From contig JAOAPP010000718.1 of assembly GCA_025462985.1 (NCBI GenBank), positions 1 through 5,142 on the forward strand: a stretch of 5,142 nucleotides of DNA, given 5' to 3'. The notes below the pieces were generated by a model, which worked only from the letters and a program-made list of their open reading frames with translations, had not been told where the DNA came from and searched no databases. Below are positions 1-5,142 of the stretch, piece by piece (position 1 is the first letter of the stretch; the number at the start of each line of letters is the position of its first letter). The stretch is from Bryobacterales bacterium (GTDB taxonomy: Bacteria; Acidobacteriota; Terriglobia; Bryobacterales; Bryobacteraceae). Position numbers and translations under genes: made by a program.

Positions 1-1142
1 TTTGCGATGTTCTGCAACCGAAGCAGAAGGATTCCGATGACCGACTTCCTCGCCCCGGCTTCGTCCGGCGCTATTTCCAGGACTTCGTCGAAGAGTGCAA
101 TTGCTTCCTTCCATTCGCCTTGTCCGAGGAGGGATTCTCCCTGTGACAGCAGAGTTTTTGATTCCGACTCCCTGCGTCGAAGTTCGATCAATTCCTCCTG
201 CAGTGCGAGCAGGCGGGGCTCGTCGGGAAGTTCGGCCAACGCACTGCCGAGAAGCTCTGATGCGGTCTCGTATTCACCGTCTGTGAGGGGAACTCGTACT
301 CGAAGAATCCAGGATGCCGTGATCTCATCCTTTTTCTCCTGCGCAAGTTCAGAGACGCGGGCGATGTCGGAGTCCAATCGGGTGACCCAGGGATAGATGG
401 ATCGCAGCGATTGCCACTCACGCAGAGCATCCTCATATAGTTCCAGGCGTTCGAACTCTCTCGCCCTGGCGATCTCCGCATCCAGGAATTCTTGTTTCTT
501 GAGGACGAGCTGCAACTCGTCGGCATAGTAGCTCTCTCCTGGAAATGCCTCGCGGGCTTCCTGTAATATTTGCGCCTGCTTACGAAAGTCCGGCTCGTGT
601 GCAAGTTGTTCCTCTACCAGGTGAAGATGCTCTGCTGCAAGCTCATTCTGGCGTGAGCGAATCTCGGACTGCAGATCCGCTAATGCACTTTGCTCCGGAT
701 AGCGATCAATACTGGCGCGGCAGAAGTCATCCGCCTCGCGCAACCGGCCTTCCCTCACCAAGTGCCGGATTTGTGCAAGCGCGGACAGGACAGCTCCCAG
801 TTCGCCTGCAGCGATGGTCAGGTCTTCATCGTTAGAATTTCTCTGCGCAATCTGTTCCGTCCGCTTGATCAGGTCGAGCAGCATCGATTGGTCTGCAACC
901 GTCATTGCTTGGTCTTGAAGCCGTTGTAATTCCTGAAGATCTTTCGCCCGCTGCTGCTCTCTTTTGACTTCCTCGTGAGCTTCAACCAGCCTCGTCCTGA
1001 GACGCTCACCCTCAGCATCTCCGGTGTATCTGCGCAGGAATTCGTCAACAGTCTCGATGGCCTTCTCGAACTCGCCTGCACTTTCTAGATCAGATACCGA
1101 CGAGCAACATCGATCGAAGTCTCGCTTGCGTCGCGCCTCGGA
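1..1142 (-). repeat. 411-residue array repeat, copy 3, incomplete at window edge (residues 1220-1599+)
   Basis: Third copy, lacking about its last 31 residues because the window ends. Landmarks at +411 from copy 2 are LRRYTGDAEG (Y1258), IDRYPEQSALADL (P1368), REAFPGESYYADELQLV (P1420), ALREWQSLRSIYP (P1470), ELPDEPRLLAL (P1525) and LFDEVLEIAPDE (P1578). The unit around 1545-1580 (SLLGQGEWKEAIALFDEVL followed by EIAPDE) is the most canonical TPR-like hairpin in the protein, with the W-x-EA-I-x-x-F/alanine spacing. Whether the array ends here or continues with further copies cannot be seen. Confidence 0.88.
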
Positions 1143-4100
1143 TAAGCCATCCCGCAGACTGTCAGGGACGGTCAAAGCCGGATCTCTCGAACACGCCTCT
1201 GAGACCATCAATTCGGCGCGATCGAGATCGATGTTCAACGCCTCCGGCGCGAACTCCAGGAGATAGCCGGCGGCAGACCGTCCCACCGTGGCGTCCTCCG
1301 GATCAGTCGTCACCGCCTCTCCGAGTGCACGCTGTCCTTCTTCAAAGTGGCCGGCTTGAAAGTACTGCAAACCCTGCGCGAGCAAGTCGTCTGCGCGCCT
1401 TCGCCTATCTCTTGCCTCACTTGCGAGGCGGGCCAACTCCTGCAGTTCAGAGTCGTCTGGGAACTCAAGCTGGGCTTTGGCCAGGGTCTCCATCGCATCC
1501 GTATGATCGTGCCGGGCGAGAGCAGCTCGGATATTGGAAAGGTGCTGCTGCCTGCCACGCTCTCGCTTCTCATCGAGCAGGCCAGAACATCGGTCAATCG
1601 AATCGTTGAGCCCTGCATGGAACGGATGAATCGTTCTCAGGTACTGCCACCGTTCCAGGGCTTCCGCATACCAACCGTTGTCTTCGAGAATCTGCGCCCG
1701 ATGTGCAATGGTGTTTACCAGATCCTGTTTACCCCTCACGAGGCGCAATTCTTCCTGGTAATACGCCTCTTCGGGATAGTGCCGGACCGCAGCTTCCAGG
1801 ATCTGAGCGCGTTGGGTCAGATCCGGCTCGGCTGCAAGCTGCCGCTCGACCGAGTCAAGGAACTCCGCAGCTTTCTGTCTGTCGCGGACCTCTGCCTGAA
1901 TCCTCAAACCAAGAAACAGGCGGTGCTCAGGAATCCGCGCAAGCATAGCTTCGCAAAGTTCGAGACACTGCCTGATGTCAACCCCGGCCAGGGCAGCTGC
2001 CGCTTGGTTGAAAGCCCCGGCCTGTTCGGATATCTCCTCGAGCGCGGGCGCAAAGTCGGCGTCACCAGTGTGACGATCCGCTATGAACTGCGCTCGCTGC
2101 ACTAATTCGCGAAGATCTACCTCCGTTTGGAGTGCGACAATCTCACCCCGCAGGGCCTTCAGCGTTCTCAGATCGGCCTCGCGTTGCTCTCTGCGAAGCT
2201 TCTCAGCTATCAGCCTTTCCAGATCCTGCAGCCGCGACTCGAGCCGTGGCTGGCCCGGGTACAAACGCATGGCTGATTCAACGCGCTCAACAGCCTGAAT
2301 CAGGTATCCTTCCGCCTGGTCGGCAGCGACCTCCCCAAGCACTTTCTCTACGCCCTCGTCCAGTTCGTGACGCCCAATCTCCTCCCACAGCGTTCCCGGA
2401 ATCCGTACTGCCGGATCCACTTCCGATGCTTTCTCGAGCATCGCCTTCGCTGCCCGCCAATCCTTATCTGCGGCTTTATCTCCCAACTCCAGGAGAGACG
2501 AAGCAACGGCTTTGCTCAATTTCGGCTGGCCCCGGCTAAGTTCCGCGGCCTCTTTCAGCACCTGTTCTGAAGCGGGAAACTCTCGGTTCTCCGCAAAAGC
2601 CCTCGCCTGCTCAACAAGGGCGTTGACCTTTGTCACCCGTTGAACCTGGTCGTGCACCCGCACCGCTAACTCACCGAGTTCGTGCTCCGACGGAAAATCC
2701 CGCTCGGCTTCGCTCAAAAAGCGCAGAGCAGTGGCGGAATCTGAATCATCCAAAGCCTTTGTGATTCGTGCGACCCACTGATCTCTGGCTTGCGCTCGCT
2801 GCTTCTCCCAGCCATCTCGAGCTCTGGCAATTTGATCTTTTAGGTTCGGATACTGAGGATAGAGCTCCGACAGCTTCGCCCACTCAGCCAGGGCTTGCTC
2901 AAAGGACCGCTGCTTCTCGAAGCCCCGCGCTCGATTGACCAACGCAGCCACTTCCTTCTGGCGCTCTCGAACCTTGGCCAGTTCGGAACGGAAGGATTCC
3001 TCGTGAGGACGGGAGCGCAGCGCCTGTTCGAGGATGTCGACCTGCGACTCAAGATTACTTTCAGCGGCAAGGCGGGTTTGAACGCTTTCCCGGTAAGCTG
3101 CGGCTTCTTCTTCGCGAGACCGCGCAACCTCGCGTGACAATGCTGTGAAATCCTCGTGCTCCGGATATTTCCTCAGATACCGGTCGCAGATCCGCTGTGC
3201 AGCCGAAAAGTCGTTGCTTGCCAGGAGTTTGCGTCCCTGCTCCAAAGCACCGTCTATTGCAGCCTGTTCAGAGCGAACGCGGCGATAGAAGTCCTGGTAT
3301 TCGCCCATTCGCTCGCCCGGCTCATGAACGAACTGGGTAGCTTGGGTCAGTTCCTCCAGGTTGGCGAGCGCCGATTTGATCTTGCCCGTCAGCCACGCCG
3401 AGTGCGCCGCCTGAAAGAGCCGCTCCTGATCCTGCCTGTGCTTCAACAGCTCTTTCTGCTTCGAGTCGATCTGATTCAGCAATTGGCGGGCCCGCGGGTC
3501 ATTGGGACGCAGTTTCAATACGTCCTGAACCGCCTGACGCGCACTCGTGAACGCCGATCGATCGATGCATTCCAGGGCTGTTTTCAGCAGGTCTGAGACT
3601 TTCTGCTCGGTAAGTACATTCTCGATCTTCTTTTTGAGTTCAAGGGCGGTTTGGTTGCTGGAGTCGATTTGTAGAATCTCCTGCACCTTCCGCAATGCGA
3701 GCGTGAACTCTTCGCTCGCGAAGTACCGCTGTGCCGCCTCAATCAGGCGATCGGCGCGGTCCTTGCGGATGGCTTCGTCCAGCGCCGCATGGATCCTTAC
3801 GATTTCGGGATCGCTATGGCCTTCGGATTCGAGCTCGCTTATAATCTCCGATGCGAACTGAAAATCTTTCTGATCGAGGCTCCGCCTTGCTCGATCAATG
3901 CGGATCTGCACACCCGCCGTGTTCGCTCTCGCTACGCCCTCGTTACGAAGGGCTTTCTGCACCGCATCGGCGAACGCCGCCGCGGACTCGAACCGGTTCC
4001 AAGGGTCTTTTGCCATGCCTTTGGCGACCACTTGCGCAACGGCACGGCTGACTGACGGATTTAGGTCTGAAGCAAGCGGCGGCGTGTATCCAGTTATTGC

Positions 4101-4799
4101 CCCAGCGATGTCGGACCCGGAGTCACGGCCTTCGGGATTCCGAAGAAACGGGTGGACAGCCGTCAAAGCTTCATAGCAGACCGTCGCCATTGAGAATATG
4201 TCGCTTTGGCGCTGCAGTGGTTTGAACGTAATCTGTTCCGGAGACATGTACTGTGGGGTGCCACGCATGCCGGTGGAATTACTCCCCATCAGGTGGGCGA
4301 CCCCAAAGTCGATGAGCTTAACGGCATCGTCACCCATGACGAAGATGTTGCGTGGCTTTATGTCCCGGTGCAAGAGATCCCGGTCGTGTGCTGCCTGCAG
4401 CCCGCGGCATGCCTGGGAGATAACGTCTACGCATCGATGCATAGCAAGTGGCGTACTGGCCGGATAAATCAGATCGTGAAGTGTCCGCCCGCGCAGGAGA
4501 GGCATCACAAAATACGGTCTGGAGATACCCTCTTCGTCCTCGAATTCCCCCATATCGAAGATCTCGATGACGTTTGGATGGACCATTCCCGCCAGAACGC
4601 TGCATTCTCGGTAAAACAGCTCCACCAGAATGCCGTCCGGAACCTCTCGCAACGTCTTCACAGCCACGTCGCGCTTCATCAGGCCATCGTAGGCCTGGTA
4701 CACGACACCCATACCCCCGCGGCCAAGAACGCTCTTGACCTCATACCGGCCCTTGATGATCAAAGGAGAGGGCACATCAAGCTCGAATGTCCATAACAT
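1..4799 (-). CDS. Giant Hanks-type Ser/Thr protein kinase with long TPR-like repeat tail (C-terminus beyond window)
   Basis: This enzyme is predicted to transfer the ATP gamma-phosphate to Ser/Thr of partner proteins. The frame is open from the ATG at 4799 to the left edge (1,599 whole codons, no stop), so the C-terminus is missing. The start is limited by an in-frame TGA two codons upstream (4803-4805). The kinase domain begins at about residue 19, the expected distance for this family. No good Shine-Dalgarno site precedes the ATG. Residues 19-284 are the kinase domain. From about 290 to the end the protein is helical, rich in E/R/L/A/Q, and built of TPR-like hairpins arranged in a 411-residue super-repeat. 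I see no transmembrane segment, PASTA domain or signal peptide, so it is probably cytoplasmic, unlike PknB/PrkC-type membrane kinases. Family kinases with TPR tails are known; a tail this long and this regular is unusual. Target and pathway cannot be told. Plus-strand open frames over this region are shadows. Confidence 0.96.
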   Translation of the reverse strand, partial: MLWTFELDVPSPLIIKGRYEVKSVLGRGGMGVVYQAYDGLMKRDVAVKTLREVPDGILVELFYRECSVLAGMVHPNVIEIFDMGEFEDEEGISRPYFVMPLLRGRTLHDLIYPASTPLAMHRCVDVISQACRGLQAAHDRDLLHRDIKPRNIFVMGDDAVKLIDFGVAHLMGSNSTGMRGTPQYMSPEQITFKPLQRQSDIFSMATVCYEALTAVHPFLRNPEGRDSGSDIAGAITGYTPPLASDLNPSVSRAVAQVVAKGMAKDPWNRFESAAAFADAVQKALRNEGVARANTAGVQIRIDRARRSLDQKDFQFASEIISELESEGHSDPEIVRIHAALDEAIRKDRADRLIEAAQRYFASEEFTLALRKVQEILQIDSSNQTALELKKKIENVLTEQKVSDLLKTALECIDRSAFTSARQAVQDVLKLRPNDPRARQLLNQIDSKQKELLKHRQDQERLFQAAHSAWLTGKIKSALANLEELTQATQFVHEPGERMGEYQDFYRRVRSEQAAIDGALEQGRKLLASNDFSAAQRICDRYLRKYPEHEDFTALSREVARSREEEAAAYRESVQTRLAAESNLESQVDILEQALRSRPHEESFRSELAKVRERQKEVAALVNRARGFEKQRSFEQALAEWAKLSELYPQYPNLKDQIARARDGWEKQRAQARDQWVARITKALDDSDSATALRFLSEAERDFPSEHELGELAVRVHDQVQRVTKVNALVEQARAFAENREFPASEQVLKEAAELSRGQPKLSKAVASSLLELGDKAADKDWRAAKAMLEKASEVDPAVRIPGTLWEEIGRHELDEGVEKVLGEVAADQAEGYLIQAVERVESAMRLYPGQPRLESRLQDLERLIAEKLRREQREADLRTLKALRGEIVALQTEVDLRELVQRAQFIADRHTGDADFAPALEEISEQAGAFNQAAAALAGVDIRQCLELCEAMLARIPEHRLFLGLRIQAEVRDRQKAAEFLDSVERQLAAEPDLTQRAQILEAAVRHYPEEAYYQEELRLVRGKQDLVNTIAHRAQILEDNGWYAEALERWQYLRTIHPFHAGLNDSIDRCSGLLDEKRERGRQQHLSNIRAALARHDHTDAMETLAKAQLEFPDDSELQELARLASEARDRRRRADDLLAQGLQYFQAGHFEEGQRALGEAVTTDPEDATVGRSAAGYLLEFAPEALNIDLDRAELMVSEACSRDPALTVPDSLRDGLSEARRKRDFDRCCSSVSDLESAGEFEKAIETVDEFLRRYTGDAEGERLRTRLVEAHEEVKREQQRAKDLQELQRLQDQAMTVADQSMLLDLIKRTEQIAQRNSNDEDLTIAAGELGAVLSALAQIRHLVREGRLREADDFCRASIDRYPEQSALADLQSEIRSRQNELAAEHLHLVEEQLAHEPDFRKQAQILQEAREAFPGESYYADELQLVLKKQEFLDAEIARAREFERLELYEDALREWQSLRSIYPWVTRLDSDIARVSELAQEKKDEITASWILRVRVPLTDGEYETASELLGSALAELPDEPRLLALQEELIELRRRESESKTLLSQGESLLGQGEWKEAIALFDEVLEIAPDEAGARKSVIGILLLRLQNIA
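1143..2375 (-). repeat. 411-residue array repeat, copy 2 (residues 809-1219)
   Basis: Second complete copy, directly following copy 1 with no spacer. Each landmark sits exactly 411 residues after its copy-1 partner: MRLYPGQPRL (Y847 against position 436), P957, P1059, P1114 and P1207. Representative pieces are VRHYPEEAYYQEELRLV, EALERWQYLRTIHP, KAQLEFPDDSELQEL and CSRDPALTVPDSL. The block 981-1070 matches copy 3 at 39 of 90 positions without a gap, more than either matches copy 1. This suggests copies 2 and 3 come from the later duplication. At DNA level I see no long identical stretches, so the duplication is old. Confidence 0.9.
2376..3608 (-). repeat. 411-residue array repeat, copy 1 (residues 398-808)
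   Basis: First complete copy of the protein-level super-repeat. The phase is arbitrary because the array is continuous; I set it at the end of the kinase-proximal segment. Turn prolines or equivalent positions between hairpins fall at about 437, 494, 546, 598, 648, 703, 759 and 796, giving eight units averaging 51 residues. The core block at 570-659 aligns without gaps to 981-1070 (32 of 90 identical, counted by eye) and to 1392-1481 (about 31 of 90). Recognisable pieces are LRKYPEHEDF, RSRPHEESFRSELAKV, QALAEWAKLSELYP and SEVDPAVRIP. The units are longer than the 34-residue canonical TPR, so some may be TPR-like or coiled-coil hairpins rather than strict TPRs. Confidence 0.88.
3609..3932 (-). 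repeat. Kinase-proximal TPR-like segment, probable partial copy of the 411-residue repeat (residues 290-397)
   Basis: The linker after the kinase domain is already helical-repeat sequence. The stretch from about DPEIVRIHAALDEA through AAQRYFASEEF to LQIDSSNQTALELKKKI follows the same pattern as residues ~1116-1180 of copy 2 (DSELQELARL, LQYFQAGHFEE, TTDPEDATVGRSAAGYLL). It then joins the start of copy 1, apparently skipping the unit that in complete copies lies around P796/P1207. I read it as a degenerate partial copy placed next to the kinase. An alternative is that these are simply generic TPR units that share a family consensus. Confidence 0.6.
3948..4745 (-). other. Protein kinase catalytic domain (residues 19-284)
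   Basis: All main Hanks motifs are readable. The glycine loop is GRGGMGVV (26-33). The ATP-anchoring lysine is K48 in VAVK, with the likely alphaC partner E65. The segment HPNVIEIFDMGE (74-85) leads to beta 5, YFVMPLLRGRTL (96-107) is the hinge region, and the catalytic loop is HRDIKPRN (D146, K148, N151). The magnesium-binding DFG is D164-G166. The P+1/APE segment is GTPQYMSPEQ (180-189), the F-helix aspartate is D200 in SDIFS, and the terminal arginine motif is KDPWNRF (264-270). It is an RD kinase, so activation-loop phosphorylation is plausible. The activation loop has acceptors S173, S175, T176 and T181. No catalytic residue is missing, so I infer an active kinase rather than a pseudokinase. 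Confidence 0.96.
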
Positions 4800-4955
4800 A
4801 GCTCAGGCGATGGTGGCTTGGCCGTAATAGCATTCGGACCCCGAGTCCTCAAAATACTAGCACTTTGGCATCCAGCGTGCTCCACGTCCGCCATGTGCTG
4901 AATGAGTGTTGCGCATCGGCCGGCTCGCATGTTCCATATCTACGCCAAATTTCCC

Positions 4956-4984
4956 TTTCCGGAACCCAGCTTGCGTGATAGTAT
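4956..4984 (+). promoter_or_regulatory. Weak candidate promoter for the right-hand gene
   Basis: TAGTAT at 4979-4984 is preceded by TGA, giving an extended -10 pattern (TGn then the hexamer). TTTCCG lies 17 bases upstream at 4956-4961. The -10 box matches the sigma-70 consensus at four of six bases and the -35 box only at three. Transcription would begin near 4991, leaving a leader of about 40 bases. This is pattern matching only; the host's sigma-factor consensus is unknown. Confidence 0.25.
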
Positions 4985-5015
4985 CTCTTCGCTCGGCACT
5001 TACATGACTTCACTT

Positions 5016-5024
5016 AAGAGAGGT
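5016..5024 (+). promoter_or_regulatory. Shine-Dalgarno site deciding the GTG start at 5033
   Basis: AAGAGAGGT, with core GAGG at 5020-5023, lies nine bases before the GTG at 5033. Its last base begins an in-frame TAA (5024-5026), so translation in this frame cannot start further upstream. The site and the stop together fix the start of the right-hand gene. Confidence 0.6.
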
Positions 5025-5032
5025 AAGACGAC

Positions 5033-5142
5033 GTGCCCAGATCGCTTGCTGTTACCCTTTTGGTGCTTACTTCCGGTGCGTTCGAGCTTCATGCTCAATC
5101 AACTCCGGTCATAATCAACAACGTCCCCGGGCTGGCCGCCAG
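5033..5142 (+). CDS. Secreted or surface protein, N-terminal fragment with signal peptide
   Basis: Only 36 codons are inside the window. The GTG start is supported by a Shine-Dalgarno site nine bases upstream and by an in-frame TAA three codons before it. The residues read MPRSLAVTLLVLTSGAFELH, then AQSTPVIINN, then VPGLAA. This is a typical Sec signal peptide: a short basic start (R3), a hydrophobic core at about 5-17, and a probable signal-peptidase I site after A21 (LHA before QS). The mature part would begin QSTPVIINNV. Acidobacterial exported proteins often have signal peptides ending in a similar '-AQ', but this is only suggestive. No domain is visible, so the function is unknown. It is divergent from the kinase gene and therefore not in an operon with it; a functional link is possible but not shown. 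Confidence 0.65.
   Translation, partial: MPRSLAVTLLVLTSGAFELHAQSTPVIINNVPGLAA

Larger units (their letters stand above)
4800..5032. other. Divergent intergenic region between the kinase and the secreted-protein gene
   Basis: A 233-bp region separating two genes that point away from each other, so it must hold both 5' ends. For the right-hand gene there is a plausible ribosome binding site and a weak promoter candidate. For the kinase, the minus strand has a TAGTAT hexamer at 4854-4859 that could serve as a -10 element about 55 bases upstream of the ATG. I find no convincing -35 box with it. No tRNA, terminator or long inverted repeat is visible here. Confidence 0.7.

Noticed and set aside
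1347..2105. 252-codon open frame on the plus strand
   Set aside because: It lies wholly antisense to the kinase array, has no recognisable domain, and its frame is open because the codons of the minus-strand repeat rarely give stops there. The minus-strand frame has clear protein-level repeats and continuity with the kinase.
3553..3569. GATCGATCGATGCAT-type simple repeat
   Set aside because: It is a short run inside coding sequence that encodes ordinary array residues (CIDRS). Such runs occur by chance in GC-rich coding DNA.
4330..4605. 91-codon minus-strand frame within the kinase
   Set aside because: It is an out-of-frame shadow of the kinase domain on the same strand. The true frame carries all catalytic motifs.
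4206..4796. 196-codon plus-strand frame over the kinase domain
   Set aside because: It is the exact antisense of the conserved kinase motifs (HRD, DFG, glycine loop), which can only be read on the minus strand.
4835..4847. Small inverted repeat (GGAC and GTCC arms) in the kinase leader
   Set aside because: The stem is only four base pairs with a five-base loop and no U tract, too little to call a terminator or riboswitch.
4902..5114. 70-codon plus-strand frame in the intergenic region
   Set aside because: It overlaps the signal-peptide gene in another frame, has no Shine-Dalgarno site at its ATG and shows no recognisable features. The GTG-started frame at 5033 has a ribosome binding site and a signal peptide.

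Overview
The window is dominated by one very large minus-strand gene that enters from the right (start codon at 4799) and runs off the left edge with no in-frame stop: at least 1,599 codons. I checked every triplet of this frame. Its first ~285 residues are a complete, apparently catalytically intact bacterial Hanks-type Ser/Thr protein kinase. Everything after it (more than 1,300 residues) is a hydrophilic, Glu/Arg/Leu/Ala/Gln-rich helical array of TPR-like units.

The main discovery is that this array is not a random run of TPRs. It is a higher-order tandem repeat with a period of exactly 411 residues (1,233 bp). Two complete copies and most of a third are in the window. Landmark residues recur at +411 and +822 without any shift (for example P546/P957/P1368, P648/P1059/P1470, P796/P1207), although the copies are only about 35-43% identical in the block I aligned by hand. 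Each copy holds about eight helical-hairpin units of roughly 50 residues. A shorter stretch between the kinase and copy 1 looks like a fourth, partial copy with one unit missing.

To the right of the kinase start lies a 233-bp divergent intergenic region. After it, at 5033, a plus-strand gene begins with a good Shine-Dalgarno site, a GTG start and a Sec-type signal peptide. Only its first 36 codons are present, so its function is not visible.

The moderately GC-rich coding, the Hanks-type kinase fused to a long TPR-like tail, and the neighbouring secreted protein with an '...HAQ' signal-peptide end would fit a soil bacterium such as an acidobacterium (Solibacter/Bryobacter-like). Planctomycetes, Verrucomicrobia and myxobacteria also carry such kinases, so the assignment is tentative. 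No RNA genes, mobile elements, CRISPR arrays or DNA-level direct repeats were seen. Functionally, the kinase looks like a soluble, cytoplasmic signalling enzyme carried on a long superhelical scaffold that probably binds partner proteins.
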